The notes below the pieces were generated by a model that was not told the origin of the DNA, did no database searches, and was given only the letters and a program-made list of their open reading frames with translations. A stretch of DNA of 64,000 bases from JAUIJL01 sp965366625 (GTDB lineage: Bacteria; Acidobacteriota; Thermoanaerobaculia; Multivoradales; J023): positions 62,001 to 126,000 of the forward strand of contig CBDUGP010000010.1 in the NCBI GenBank assembly GCA_965366625.1, in the 5' to 3' direction. Within the stretch, counting starts at the first letter, position 1, and the number at the start of each line of letters is the position of its first letter. Both the position numbers and the translations under genes were made by a program. Positions 35,236-44,204 of this stretch are shown one piece after another.

Positions 35236-36063
35236 TTGAAGCGGCGGTTTCTTCTGCCTGTTCTCATAGCGAGGGTCGTTATTGCGTGCACCGCAATGAC
35301 GACCCTCGGCTGTGTTTCCACCGCGGACCTAGACGGCATCAACACCCGTCTGGGTGAACTCCACGTCCAGACGCTGGAGCTTCGAAAAGAGGTCGCGACC
35401 CGAAATCAGATCACCGAGGTCGAGAACGATCTAAAGCAGCGCATCGATGGCGTCACCGCTTCCAATGCGGATCTCAAGGCTGATATCGACAGCCTGACTC
35501 GCCAGGTCGAACGTTTGCAGGCCAAGCTCGACGAGACCAATTTTGAGCTGAGCCAACTGACCCAACAAATAAAAGCCACTAATCTCGAGCTACAGGCGGT
35601 ACGCGCTGCGGCCGAGCAGGCTCAGTCTTCCAGACCCTCCCCCACCGCCCCCAGACCGACTGCCAGGTTGGACGAAACCGACCCCAAGACCCTCTACGAC
35701 ACCGCTTACGACGACTACCTCGCAGGCAACTACGACCTAGCCATTCTCGGCTTTAGCCGGTACCTGGAGCATCACGGCGAAACAGACTTGGCAGACAACG
35801 CGGCCTACTGGCTCGGTGAGTGTTATTACCACCAGGGTCAATACCAGCGGGCTGTACGCCAGTTCGCGGCGGTGCTCGCATTTCCAGGCTCAGACCGAAC
35901 CGCGAGCGCCCAAATCAAGAAAGGGTACGCCCATCTCGAGCTCGGCCAAAGGGATAAGGGCGTTGCCGACTTAACCCGAGTCGCCTGCGATTTCGCAGGC
36001 ACCGACGAGGCATTGCTCGCCACCCAACGGCTGAAGGAAATGGGATTTGACCCCGAGTGTTGA
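35236..36063 (+). CDS. cpoB: CpoB/YbgF-like TPR protein, probable lipoprotein
   Basis: 275 aa from TTG 35236, about 8 nt after GGAG. The signal peptide ends MTTLGCVS, a plausible lipobox, whereas E. coli CpoB is a soluble periplasmic protein. Residues 30-125 form a coiled coil (trimerisation region in YbgF), a Pro-rich linker follows, then TPR repeats beginning at DPKTLYDTAYDDYLAGNYD and the hallmark NAAYWLGECYYHQGQYQRA. CpoB coordinates peptidoglycan synthesis with Tol-driven outer-membrane constriction. It ends the tol-pal cluster. Confidence 0.9.
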   Translation: MKRRFLLPVLIARVVIACTAMTTLGCVSTADLDGINTRLGELHVQTLELRKEVATRNQITEVENDLKQRIDGVTASNADLKADIDSLTRQVERLQAKLDETNFELSQLTQQIKATNLELQAVRAAAEQAQSSRPSPTAPRPTARLDETDPKTLYDTAYDDYLAGNYDLAILGFSRYLEHHGETDLADNAAYWLGECYYHQGQYQRAVRQFAAVLAFPGSDRTASAQIKKGYAHLELGQRDKGVADLTRVACDFAGTDEALLATQRLKEMGFDPEC

Positions 36064-36385
36064 GCCCGCTACAATCCGCTCGCTGCATGTCTGGACGGTT
36101 TCCGCTCCCGAGTTCGACCCCACCGGGGTTATCGGGTCGCCAAACCGGAGATAGCCGCCTCGCCCAATCCCCAGGGCTCCGAGGCGAAGGAAGAGGGCCT
36201 ACTCAGCCCGCACAACGTACAGCAGCGAGAATTCGAGCGGTTGCCGCCAACATCGGCTCTCAGCGCGAGATTTTCGAAGCATTCAAGTAAGACCGAAGAG
36301 CCCGAAAAAAAACTCGGGCTCCCGCGACGGGCTAGGTTTCTGCCCTCGTAGTTTGACTAGACTGATACAAAGGATTTCGACACAG
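36064..36385. other. Intergenic region cpoB/rpsT with a stem-loop
   Basis: 322 bp without a credible gene. A perfect 8-bp stem GAGCCCGA / TCGGGCTC with an A-rich 8-nt loop spans 36298-36321, about 65 bp before the rpsT start. It lacks a following T tract, so it may be a weak terminator or part of an S20 mRNA leader; S20 autoregulates its translation in E. coli, but I cannot show that here. Confidence 0.45.
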
Positions 36386-36649
36386 ATGGCCAACAACAAG
36401 TCTGCCTTGAAGAGAATGCGCCAATCGATCAAGCGCCGTGACAACAACCGGTCCTTCCGCACCCGTATGCGGACCGCGGTTAAGAAGCTCCGCGCAGCTA
36501 TCGAAGAGGGCAACGCCGAGCTGGCAAAGAGTCTGCTGGGTGAGACCCTCAGCACGGTCGATGCTACGGCCCAAAAAGGCGTTATTCATCAAAACGCCGC
36601 CGCCCGGACCAAGTCCCGGCTGACTCGCGCCGTCAACTCTTTGGGTTGA
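36386..36649 (+). CDS. rpsT: 30S ribosomal protein S20
   Basis: 87 aa from ATG 36386, following an AAAGGA site about 10 nt upstream. The start MANNKSALKRMRQSIKRRDN and the Lys/Arg-rich helical pattern through VHQNAAARTKSRLTR-like C-terminal residues are diagnostic of S20. S20 binds 16S rRNA early in 30S assembly. It is a single-gene unit closed by two strong hairpins, as expected for a highly expressed gene. Confidence 0.96.
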   Translation: MANNKSALKRMRQSIKRRDNNRSFRTRMRTAVKKLRAAIEEGNAELAKSLLGETLSTVDATAQKGVIHQNAAARTKSRLTRAVNSLG

Positions 36650-36661
36650 GGCCTGTCCCAA

Positions 36662-36719
36662 AGCTCAGGAACCAAAGACCACCCAGGGTCTAAAGACCCA
36701 GGGATCTTTTTCCTGAGCT
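36662..36719 (+). terminator. Hairpin terminator directly after rpsT
   Basis: Interrupted inverted repeat: outer arms AGCTCAGGA / TCCTGAGCT, inner arms GGGTC / GACCC around a TAAA loop, with CTTTTT in the 3' arm. It begins 13 bp after the rpsT stop. Confidence 0.6.
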
Positions 36720-36722
36720 AAC

Positions 36723-36768
36723 GGCCATCAAAAAAGGCTCCGTACGTGCGGAGCCTTTTTTGATGGCC
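36723..36768. terminator. Perfect 20-bp bidirectional terminator
   Basis: Perfect inverted repeat of 20 bp (GGCCATCAAAAAAGGCTCCG and its complement) around the 6-nt loop TACGTG. The core GGCTCCG/CGGAGCC is followed by TTTTTT on both strands, so it can terminate transcription in both directions between rpsT and the convergent lptE operon. Confidence 0.9.
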
Positions 36769-36899
36769 ATAATTTGCTGGTTGTCTCGGCCTCGGCAAGT
36801 AGAACTTAGCGGGCTACGCCCGCAAACCTCCAGAGGTATGGGCGGGCATACCCCGGGCTTGTCCTCGCCCCCGTGCCAGGCAGGCCAAGTCCTGACCTC

Positions 36900-37493
36900 T
36901 TAGAAGCCCTCTAATAGGTCAGTAACCAAGGTCTCGGCGAATTGTACGGAGGTCTGTTCAATCGCAATGTTCTCGCGATCCAAAAAGCCCGCTCCGCCAG
37001 TCTCGTCCAAGGGGTAATCTTGACGGAAGAGGTAACGAGAATTCTTCCAGATCACCTCAGGCTCTTCGTCTTCACCGGCCGCCGGGTCAAGGGGCCGCTC
37101 AAAGCGCATATCGGCCGTAATATTGATCTCGAAGTTATCCGCCAGACCCGAGCCGTCAAACGTCAACGGCCGGACGACGAATGTCAGCACCGAGCCGCGC
37201 AGAATCGCGTCCGCATCAGCGATCTCGTTGATCACCTCAAAGCGTCTGCGGGTCACCAGCTCGTCGAGAATCGCCTGGGTCAGAATCTGCTCAACTTGCT
37301 GGCGCGACGTCTTATTCTCCAGCGGCTCCACGTAGACTCTTTTTATGTCTTCGGGAATATTGGTCGCACGGCCCACCAGCGAGTATCCACAACCGGCGAT
37401 GCCGACGGCCAAGATGCAGACTCCGAGCATCCAACCTAGAGCGGTCGGCCTCCCCGCGCGCGCGCGGATCTCGTCGGTTTGGTTCTTGCTCAC
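36900..37493 (-). CDS. lptE: LPS-assembly lipoprotein LptE
   Basis: 197 aa. The signal peptide carries a lipobox VGIAGC, followed by the GYSLVGRATNIPEDIKRVYV start that is typical of LptE. Further family features are the ENKTSRQQVEQILTQAI helix and DAILRGSVLTFVVRPLTF strand region. LptE plugs the LptD barrel and helps insert lipopolysaccharide in the outer leaflet, so this supports a diderm cell with LPS-like glycolipid. It overlaps the upstream transglutaminase-like gene by 4 nt. Confidence 0.87.
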   Translation of the reverse strand: MSKNQTDEIRARAGRPTALGWMLGVCILAVGIAGCGYSLVGRATNIPEDIKRVYVEPLENKTSRQQVEQILTQAILDELVTRRRFEVINEIADADAILRGSVLTFVVRPLTFDGSGLADNFEINITADMRFERPLDPAAGEDEEPEVIWKNSRYLFRQDYPLDETGGAGFLDRENIAIEQTSVQFAETLVTDLLEGF

Positions 37494-38566
37494 TCCAAGC
37501 CCCCTACAGTTGCGTCCACATCAGAAGGCGCCGTCCGCTCGGACGGCATGGATGCGGCCAGGGTAATTGTGGTTCGTTGTCGGCCGACGACCTCGATGCG
37601 CCGCTCGACCACGTCGTGACCGGTCAACATCACCCGCAGGTGATATTGGCCCGGTTCGAGTCCCAAAAATGTGGTTGCCCCGCCGACCAGCAAATGCCGG
37701 AATCGCCGCGACTTACTTTCCAAAACCGCTAGGCCTGCACCGCCGGACTCCACTGAAAGTTGGAGGGCGGCGGCTAGGCGCCGATCGTTGTTCCGTCGAA
37801 TTCTTATGCCCGGCCCGGCGTTGAGCGATAGATCCACCGCCGCAATTTCGTCCCGCCGCTCGATCAGAACCCCTTCGATGCCCCTGGCAGGCTCTATGCG
37901 CTCACTGGCCAATCGTAGATAGCTGGCCGGCACATAGTGATGGGAGAAAAGGGGGTCGCTGTAGACCCAGCCGACATCGCTGAGCCGAGCTTCGATCCAT
38001 CGATGAAAGCCTTGAGGCCCTTCGACGCCGTCGCTGTAGACAAAACCTGCTACCTCGCGGGCCTCGATGCCGATAGAGCTGAGCAGCGCAACGGTCAACC
38101 TGGCGATACCGGTGCAATAACCGGTGCGGCGCTCCAACACCACCTTCGATTCCTGGGATTCGGAGCGATCCAAGCGATATTCGATATTGCGCGCGACCCA
38201 GGAGAGCACCCTAGAAATCGCCTCGTATTCAGTGGTGGCGCCCAACGAAAGCGTTCTAGCCAAACGCGCCACCGGATCACCCTCGGAGGTAAGGGTAGGA
38301 GGCTCGAAGGAGGACCGGCTCTCAAGGGGTGCGACCGCGACTGAGACCCTGGCCTCACCGCCCTCTTGGATCAACTGATAACCGGCATTGCTGTAGCTCT
38401 CGACCACGGCACCTGCGGGGGGCAACATCCGGGCGGTGTCGCCGCCGTCTACCGCGAAGCCACTCTTCGACATCGCTGAGACGGGCTCAGCGGCGGACAC
38501 AGTGAACAGCGCCCAGACCAGCAAGGCCCAAACTGCATAAAGTTGGTGGTCCGTTCGCTTCGACAT
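37490..38566 (-). CDS. Secreted transglutaminase-like protein
   Basis: 358 aa from the ATG ending at 38566, with GAGG 9 nt upstream. An N-terminal hydrophobic segment (YAVWALLVWALFTVSAAEP) suggests export. The transglutaminase core shows Cys in ERRTGYCTGIARLTVALL, His in QGFHRWIEARL and Asp in WVYSDPLF, so the Cys-His-Asp triad appears complete. A C-terminal region with GLEPGQYHLRVMLTGHDVV looks like a beta-sandwich. The family includes peptidases and cyclising enzymes; the substrate is unknown. It is linked to nusB upstream by 11 bp and to lptE downstream by overlap. Confidence 0.83.
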   Translation of the reverse strand: MSKRTDHQLYAVWALLVWALFTVSAAEPVSAMSKSGFAVDGGDTARMLPPAGAVVESYSNAGYQLIQEGGEARVSVAVAPLESRSSFEPPTLTSEGDPVARLARTLSLGATTEYEAISRVLSWVARNIEYRLDRSESQESKVVLERRTGYCTGIARLTVALLSSIGIEAREVAGFVYSDGVEGPQGFHRWIEARLSDVGWVYSDPLFSHHYVPASYLRLASERIEPARGIEGVLIERRDEIAAVDLSLNAGPGIRIRRNNDRRLAAALQLSVESGGAGLAVLESKSRRFRHLLVGGATTFLGLEPGQYHLRVMLTGHDVVERRIEVVGRQRTTITLAASMPSERTAPSDVDATVGGLE

Positions 38567-38577
38567 CCCAGGGATCC

Positions 38578-39162
38578 TCAACCCGGCGAGCCCTCCGTCG
38601 GCTCGCCTACCACCGCAGCCTGCGGATCTACCACGGTTGCCCGTGGCTTAGTTCTCGACGCCGGCTCCTTAAACCTAGCGGACTTCAGCACGCCGTCCAG
38701 CAGACCGTTGACGAATCTCCCCGAGCTTTCGGCACCGAATTTCTTGGCCAGTTCGATTGCCTCGTCCACGATCACGACCTTCGGCACATTCTGTTCGTGC
38801 AGCATTTCATAAACCGCCAGACGCAGGATGTTGCGATCGATGGCAGGCATGCGCTCGAGACGCCAATTCTCCGCGTGCTCTCGGATCAAATCGTCAATTT
38901 GCTCACCATCTTGAACCGTTCCTCGCACCAAGACTTTCGCGTGCTCGAACGATTCTTCCGCCCGAACTCGATTGGCTTCACGTTCCTCGGACGGACGATC
39001 CGATTCCGTTTCGCTCACATAGTCGGAGAGATCAAAGGTGGAAAAAACAGCCTCCAGCTCCGAGGAACCGAGCTCTTGTTGGTAGAGCATCTGAACGGCC
39101 ATTTCGCGCGCGCGCCGGCGCTTTCCGGAAACGCGACCCTTGCGTTGTCGAGTTCGGCTCAC
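38578..39162 (-). CDS. nusB: Transcription antitermination protein NusB
   Basis: 194 aa. Start KRRRAREMAVQMLYQQEL is the classic NusB N-terminal helix, and MPAIDRNILRLAVYEMLH and VVIVDEAIELAKKFGAESS are conserved NusB segments. NusB with NusE binds boxA RNA during rRNA operon transcription. The C-terminal 35 residues are an extension not needed for the fold. It overlaps ribH by 4 nt; the ribH-nusB pair is a widespread arrangement. Confidence 0.96.
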   Translation of the reverse strand: MSRTRQRKGRVSGKRRRAREMAVQMLYQQELGSSELEAVFSTFDLSDYVSETESDRPSEEREANRVRAEESFEHAKVLVRGTVQDGEQIDDLIREHAENWRLERMPAIDRNILRLAVYEMLHEQNVPKVVIVDEAIELAKKFGAESSGRFVNGLLDGVLKSARFKEPASRTKPRATVVDPQAAVVGEPTEGSPG

Positions 39163-39659
39163 GCCTCTCCTCCATCGGCCCGGTCTCCGCGGATCTGAGC
39201 CACCAGATCTGCCATCTCGACGGTCGCCGCAGCGGCGTCCCAGCCCTTATTTCCCAGCTTGCCACCGGCTCGCTCGACCGCTTGGTCCGAGGTATCGGTG
39301 GTCAACACGCCGAAACCAACAGGTATGCGGTGGCGCTGCATGAGAGATGAGGTCAGCTTGCTGCACTCACCGGCTACGTAGTCAAAATGGGGCGTTTCGC
39401 CTCGGATCACAACCCCGAGCGCGACCAAACCATCATAGCGACCGGTTTGGGCCAGCTCTTCCAGCGCCAACGGCAGCTCCCAGGCCCCTGGGACCCGGAC
39501 TACCGTGATGCGATCTTGGGTAACGCCATGGCGCTGCAGGCAGTCCACGGCGCCCTCTAGGAGGAGATCCACAACCCGCGAGTTGAAACGGGCAGCCACA
39601 ACTCCAAATCGGCGATTCGCGGTTCCGAATTGCCCTTGTAGGTGCTCGATATCAGTCAT
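39159..39659 (-). CDS. ribH: 6,7-dimethyl-8-ribityllumazine synthase
   Basis: 166 aa from the ATG ending at 39659; the frame is open further upstream without reason to extend. Substrate-contacting motifs are visible: RFNSRVVDLLLEGA, VPGAWELPLALEEL, ALGVVIRGETPHFDYV and VGFGVLTTDT. It condenses 5-amino-6-ribitylamino-uracil with dihydroxybutanone phosphate in riboflavin synthesis. No FMN riboswitch is recognisable in the 256 bp upstream, which hold only the tRNA gene boundary and nothing else I can support. Confidence 0.96.
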   Translation of the reverse strand: MTDIEHLQGQFGTANRRFGVVAARFNSRVVDLLLEGAVDCLQRHGVTQDRITVVRVPGAWELPLALEELAQTGRYDGLVALGVVIRGETPHFDYVAGECSKLTSSLMQRHRIPVGFGVLTTDTSDQAVERAGGKLGNKGWDAAAATVEMADLVAQIRGDRADGGEA

Positions 39660-39915
39660 TGCGTCGCTCCTATCGCCTGAATCCGGCCCGTCGCAATCGG
39701 CCATTCGGGTCCGTTTGCGGATCATCAACATCTTCGGCCCCAGGAGCCATCGAGGGGAAGCCTGCGGGCAGAAAGCCCTCCAGCGGCCGTATTCCCATCC
39801 GAAGATGTCTACTGGTGTCGGCGTCTTTCGGCAAAGACGCCACAAGGCACAACAGGCCGCTCGAATGGGGAGCGGCCTCGGTTCGGCGGATCGATAATGT
39901 TCGTATCGGAAGATT

Positions 39916-39992
39916 GGTCGGGACGGCGAGATTCGAACTCGCGACCACCTGAACCCCATTCAGGTACGCTACCAGACTGCGCCACGTCCCGA
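39916..39992 (-). tRNA. tRNA-Pro (anticodon GGG)
   Basis: 77 nt on the minus strand with an encoded CCA end. The acceptor stem is CGGGACG pairing with CGTCCCG, the D arm contains AGTCTGGTAGCG, the anticodon stem CCTGA/TCAGG encloses a 7-nt loop with GGG at positions 34-36, and the T loop is TTCGAAT. The C1-G72 pair and G35-G36 are proline identity features. Confidence 0.96.
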
Positions 39993-40010
39993 CGATTTTG
40001 ATTCTACTAT

Positions 40011-40050
40011 GTCTCACCCGGCGCCACTGTGTCTCACCCGGCACCATTGT
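40011..40050. repeat. Two tandem 20-bp repeats
   Basis: TGTCTCACCCGGCGCCACTG followed at once by TGTCTCACCCGGCACCATTG, 18 of 20 identical, in the gap between merR and tRNA-Pro. On the minus strand this is the leader just ahead of the tRNA. Function unknown. Confidence 0.8.
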
Positions 40051-40093
40051 GGGGGTCATTCTTTCCGCCTTGTTTTCCGATCGCCCAGGATAA

Positions 40094-40531
40094 CTAGGAC
40101 GCCTTGGAATCCAGGAGGTCCAGAATCTCGCGGGCTTGGGTGAGCGCGCCTTCGATTCCGGAGCGGAGAGTTTTTACGTTTTCAGCCGCGGTGTCAAGCT
40201 CTTCTCGAAGTCCGGAGTGACCGTTTTCGCCCTCGGCCCCTGAAGTCTCCGATTCGGGAGTCGGCGCCACCACGGGCTTGCCGTCTTCCCCGTCGGTAAG
40301 CTCACTTTCGAGCTTCTTCTTGGCCCCTGCGATCGTATACCCCTCTTCGTAGAGCAGCTCCTTGATGCGCCGGATGATGTCGAGTTCACGCTCGCTATAG
40401 ACCCTTTGGCCGGATTTGCTCTTGTTCGGGCTGAGAAATGGAAATTCAGTTTCCCAATACCGAAGCACGTACGGTTGGATGTCGAGAAGCTTGCACGCTT
40501 CACCGATCTTGTAGAAAAGCTTCTTTGCCAC
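40094..40531 (-). CDS. MerR-family transcriptional regulator
   Basis: 145 aa. The N-terminal MerR winged helix reads YKIGEACKLLDIQPYVLRYW then ETEFPFL, SGQRVYSERELDIIRRIKEL and GYTIAGAKKKL. The C-terminal part has a Glu/Gly-rich linker and a short helix, with no cysteine-based metal site, so it resembles the short MerR proteins located next to ihfA rather than metal sensors. It lies 63 bp after the HU/IHF gene, with tRNA-Pro following, a grouping seen in several phyla. The target is unknown. Confidence 0.9.
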   Translation of the reverse strand: MAKKLFYKIGEACKLLDIQPYVLRYWETEFPFLSPNKSKSGQRVYSERELDIIRRIKELLYEEGYTIAGAKKKLESELTDGEDGKPVVAPTPESETSGAEGENGHSGLREELDTAAENVKTLRSGIEGALTQAREILDLLDSKAS

Positions 40532-40594
40532 GCTTCAGCTTCCGAATGGGGACTTGCAGATCAACTCAGACCAGGGTGGTCTTGAGACCGGAGA

Positions 40595-40918
40595 TCAAGT
40601 CTCACCGTCATCGTCGGTCAAGACCGATTTTAGATGGCGCGACGGCTTGAAGGTCAATCCGGTTCGAGGGGGGATGAACATCTTTTCGCCACTGGCTGGA
40701 TTGACGCCGGTTCGCCCTTCCCGCGCCGCCAACTCGAAAGTGCCAAAGTTTCGGATCCTCACCGCTCTACCATCTGACAGGCTGGTTTTCACCGTCGAAA
40801 AGATGGCATCCACGACTTTCGCAGCCTCTGTTTTGGTCAGCGCACCATGGCGCTTATAAACAGCATCGACTAGATCGGCTTTGGTCGTGCCTAGGGACTT
40901 TGGCAATTTTCGACTCAA
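40595..40918 (-). CDS. HU/IHF-family DNA-binding protein (IhfA-like)
   Basis: 107 aa. The best start is TTG ending at 40918 (LSRKLPKSLGTTKADLVDAV), because GGAGGT lies about 4 nt upstream; the longer frame to 41134 has a non-homologous N-terminus. The DNA-bending arm is IRNFGTFELAAREGRTGVNP followed by GEKMFIPPRTGLTFKPS, with the Pro at the arm tip. The helix-rich N-terminus GALTKTEAAKVVDAIFSTVK is typical. It bends DNA as a homo- or heterodimer. IHF-alpha is the closest fit, but HU is possible. Confidence 0.9.
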   Translation of the reverse strand: MSRKLPKSLGTTKADLVDAVYKRHGALTKTEAAKVVDAIFSTVKTSLSDGRAVRIRNFGTFELAAREGRTGVNPASGEKMFIPPRTGLTFKPSRHLKSVLTDDDGET

Positions 40919-41130
40919 CGCTACCTCCGAGACCCTCGAGATGCGGACGTGATCATCCCAACGAAAGCCGGTCTTCATCCGACTCCAATCGGCTCGATCA
41001 GCGGTAACTTGCTTCAAAAACCCGAGCCGTTCCATAGAGACCCAGCTGAGCTGCTCGATCTCTCGACGATTCGGACTCGGCTGAACAGTCCCAACAGTAT
41101 AGGAGATCCATCCGGGACACGACAAGGGCA

Positions 41131-42435
41131 TCAACGCTTCCGGATCACTAAACGAATCGGCACACCACCCAGATCCAGAGATTCCCGCAACTGGTTCTCT
41201 AGATAACGACGATAGGTGTCGGACCGCTCAAGGGTTCGATTGGCGAACAACATGAAGGTGGGTGGCCCGGTTTGAACCTGAGTCGTGTAGTAGACCTTCC
41301 AGGGTTTGCCGTATTTTTGCGGCGGCTGGTGACGGATGATCGCCGATTCGATCAGGCGATTGAGTTCGCTGGTCCCCAGCTCCACTTTTGTGCGCTCGAG
41401 CACCTTTTCAACAGCCGGCAAGAGACGGTCGAGTCTCCTACCGGAAAGCGCAGAGATATTGACCCGCTCTGGCCCAGAAAGTAGCTGGTCCAACCGAGGC
41501 CAATCCTCTTCGAGCTTTTCTCGGGCTTCGTCGTCCAGTAGATCCCATTTGTTGATGGCGACGACGACCGAGCGCCCGAGTTCCCAGGCACTCCCTGCAA
41601 TCGCCAGATCCCCGCTGGTAATTCCCTGGGCCGCGTCGACCACCAAGATCACGGCCTGGGCACGTTCCATCTGACGGCGAGCGAACATCACGGCGATTTC
41701 CTCGGCGAAACCCGAAACTTGGCTGCGCCGGCGAATACCGGCGGTATCGATCAGCTTCCAGGTCTTGCCTTCCCACTCCATCAGCGTGTCGATTGGGTCA
41801 CGGGTGGTTCCCGCTTCCGGTGAGACCAGCACCCTCGCCTGCCCTACCATTCGGTTGACCAACGAAGACTTACCTACATTTGGGCGTCCGACGATGGCGA
41901 GACAAGGGATGTCGTCCGATTCCACTTCCGGTTCCGCCACCTGCGGCCCCAGGAGTTCGCACATCTCGGACCGTAAAGCATCGATGCCACGGCCGTGCTC
42001 GGCCGACACCAAGACCTGGCGATCCAAACCCATGGCATAAAAGTCGTGGAATTGCTCCTCCGCGGCCCGGGTGTCGCTCTTATTCACTACCAAAATCGCG
42101 GGTCGATCTGCCTTCCGGGTTTCCTCCCAGACTCGCTCGTCTGCCGCGGTCAGACCGTCCTTGCCGTCGACGATCAAGAGCAGCAAATCGCTTTCCTCGA
42201 TCGCCAACATTACCTGGGCCGACAGGCCCAGTGGATCGTCACCCGGCACCAAACCGCCGGTGTCGATCAGCTCGATGAAGCGATCCTCTTCCAGTTCATA
42301 GCGGCCGAAGATTCGGTCCCGTGTGATGCCCGGTTGGTCGTGCACGATCGATTGCCGGCGACCTATCAGGCGGTTAAAGAGGGTGGATTTGCCGACATTG
42401 GGCCGGCCAATAATGGCGACCACTGAAGATTGCAT
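41131..42435 (-). CDS. der: Ribosome biogenesis GTPase Der
   Basis: 434 aa from the ATG ending at 42435; a GTG one codon earlier is an alternative. Two consecutive GTPase domains are present, each with its own P-loop (GRPNVGKSTLFNRL near residue 10 and GRPNVGKSSLVNRM near residue 185), DTGG/DTAG switch II motifs and NKSD/NKWD base-recognition motifs, then the KH-like C-terminal domain (PPKYGKPWKVYYTTQ-like segment). Der (EngA) is essential for 50S subunit maturation. The double GTPase layout is unique to this family. Confidence 0.97.
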   Translation of the reverse strand: MQSSVVAIIGRPNVGKSTLFNRLIGRRQSIVHDQPGITRDRIFGRYELEEDRFIELIDTGGLVPGDDPLGLSAQVMLAIEESDLLLLIVDGKDGLTAADERVWEETRKADRPAILVVNKSDTRAAEEQFHDFYAMGLDRQVLVSAEHGRGIDALRSEMCELLGPQVAEPEVESDDIPCLAIVGRPNVGKSSLVNRMVGQARVLVSPEAGTTRDPIDTLMEWEGKTWKLIDTAGIRRRSQVSGFAEEIAVMFARRQMERAQAVILVVDAAQGITSGDLAIAGSAWELGRSVVVAINKWDLLDDEAREKLEEDWPRLDQLLSGPERVNISALSGRRLDRLLPAVEKVLERTKVELGTSELNRLIESAIIRHQPPQKYGKPWKVYYTTQVQTGPPTFMLFANRTLERSDTYRRYLENQLRESLDLGGVPIRLVIRKR

Positions 42436-42465
42436 CACTGATTTAGCTCTCGAATCTGGGGGCGT

Positions 42466-42996
42466 TTATTCGTCGGAGGTCTTTTCGAGCTCTCGATAGA
42501 GGATCGACCATCCATCGCCCTTGCGCTTCATTTGGTACTTCACCCGACTACGTTGGTCGAGACTCTCATTGATGACCATGCGAGATCCGAGGGTATAAGC
42601 CCGAACATCCCAAACCTCGACGGTGGTCACGAAGGCGTTGGAGTAGTTCCACACCGAAATATTCTCCACCGTGACGCTTTTGAACTCGGGCTCGTAAACT
42701 TGTCCCCGGGCTTCCAGCTCCTCGATCCTCAGCTGGATCCGAGCTTGCTCTTTGGGAACTGCCCAAGGCTCCAAAGTCGACGTCGAGCCGCTCGCGTAGG
42801 CTTTGCCGAGCACCGGCAAATACACTTCCAGCACTTGCTGGATTTCCGCTTTATCGACTTCTTCGGACGGCGCGCCGACCGGACCACACGAGGTCGTGAC
42901 GAGCAACAGGGAAATCAGCAGCACGCTGGGTAGCAAGATCCCGACTGGTAGGTTCCGGCGGGAGTTCGGGCAGGGAGGTAATTGACGCCTCTTCAT
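42466..42996 (-). CDS. Lipoprotein with IMS/ARC6-like domain
   Basis: 176 aa from the ATG ending at 42996; an upstream ATG ending at 43020 is also in frame. The signal peptide has a basic start, a Leu/Val-rich core and a lipobox VTTSCGP. The mature part, EIQQVLEVYLPVLGKAYASG, then WNYSNAFVTTVEVWDVRAY and RVKYQMKRKGDGWSILYREL, resembles the IMS domain known from plastid-division protein ARC6 and related bacterial lipoproteins. Its role is unknown. It is 30 bp upstream of der and probably in the same transcript. Confidence 0.6.
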   Translation of the reverse strand: MKRRQLPPCPNSRRNLPVGILLPSVLLISLLLVTTSCGPVGAPSEEVDKAEIQQVLEVYLPVLGKAYASGSTSTLEPWAVPKEQARIQLRIEELEARGQVYEPEFKSVTVENISVWNYSNAFVTTVEVWDVRAYTLGSRMVINESLDQRSRVKYQMKRKGDGWSILYRELEKTSDE

Positions 42997-43020
42997 TGTT
43001 GCGCAGTCTAACATCGGCAT

Positions 43021-43527
43021 CTCGATTCCTTAATCTTTTGTCGCCGCAGCCTCTCGGCTCTGGCGGAGTATTCGAGCTGGGTCTTTTTGCGAACGGTCGG
43101 TCAGAGCTTCTCGCGCGGCATGCTGCGCTGCGATTCGATCAACTCAAGCTGGTTGGATGACCGGGTTGGATGACCGGGTTGACTGACCGGGTTGACGGCA
43201 GGACGAGGTTGATGGTTACCGCAGGGTAGATGTCGGAAAAGGGGCCGGGATTCCTTTCGCGACGCCGCCCTTGCGAATTTAATGGACCTGCCAAACAGGC
43301 TGCGGGTTCCCAATCCCCGTCCCACGTATGCGATCAGGGCCCAGAGAAAACCCCCCTGCCGCAACGGCCGTGGGCATCGGAAAAATAAATTCGCCCGAAT
43401 TACGCCATTGACAGGCCCAAGCCCCTTCTCTAAAATCCGCCTCCACGGTGAGAGACCGCTCTGGAGACATTGTCATTTCGACATTCCAGTGAATGCCTTT
43501 CACCTTCGGCTCCGGCCGACCTACTTT
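43021..43527. other. Intergenic region with 13-bp tandem repeat
   Basis: 507 bp without a gene I can support; several open frames have no recognisable sequence. At 43151-43196 lies a short array of about 3.5 units of GGGTTGGATGACC. The right end must contain the tRNA-Leu promoter. Confidence 0.5.
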
Positions 43528-43614
<87 letters not shown>

Positions 43615-43648
43615 GCTTCTCCCCTCCTCTAGTCTCCCAAGACTCAGC

Positions 43649-44143
43649 TCATTTCGACAGCATCAGCTCGGCTTCGACCAGAAGCTCTCGGCTGTCGTCC
43701 GACCGGATCCTGAGCAAACCACCGGTTACCTTGTGCAGGCGTCCAAAAGCACGGGAATCCTCGATTCTGATCTCGAGGTCGTCGCCGGCGATCATCGGCT
43801 CATCCGCCAGATTCTGCGAAAAAGTAGCTTCGAATCCCGCCAGGTGCACCGGCTTGCTCGATGGTGTGCCCGGGTTTTGGCTTGCACCCTCCCCCGGATC
43901 CATTTGCGACCCCACGTCCAGCGAATTCGATGCCTCTGCTGGCGACGAACCCGACCCGGCCATCAGCACGGCAGACGCTTGGGCGATCATTTCGATCGCC
44001 AAAATGGAGGGTATCGCGGGGGCACCACGGAACGGTCCGGCGCCCTGGGTCAGGCGCACGAGCACAACACGGTTTTCGCCGACCTCAGAAGAGGCCGGCG
44101 GCACCGGATCGACGAATGCGAAGGGGTATTTGTGGGGCAGCAC
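43649..44143 (-). CDS. FabZ-like hotdog dehydratase, start uncertain
   Basis: 164 aa if GTG at 44143 is the start; the open frame runs on to 44374 but would overlap the ACP gene, and no ribosome binding site is clear. LPHKYPFAFVDPV is the FabZ motif with the catalytic His, and SILAIEMIAQASAVLM carries the catalytic Glu helix. Between the central helix and the next strands there is an extra Ser/Gly/Pro-rich stretch of about 35 residues not normal for FabZ. It probably dehydrates a 3-hydroxyacyl group carried by the ACP encoded 61 bp upstream. Confidence 0.7.
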   Translation of the reverse strand: MLPHKYPFAFVDPVPPASSEVGENRVVLVRLTQGAGPFRGAPAIPSILAIEMIAQASAVLMAGSGSSPAEASNSLDVGSQMDPGEGASQNPGTPSSKPVHLAGFEATFSQNLADEPMIAGDDLEIRIEDSRAFGRLHKVTGGLLRIRSDDSRELLVEAELMLSK

Positions 44144-44204
44144 AGTTTGGGCAGCACGACGTGGGGCGGCACGGTGTTGGGGTGCCGCAGGCCGGATCGA
44201 ACCT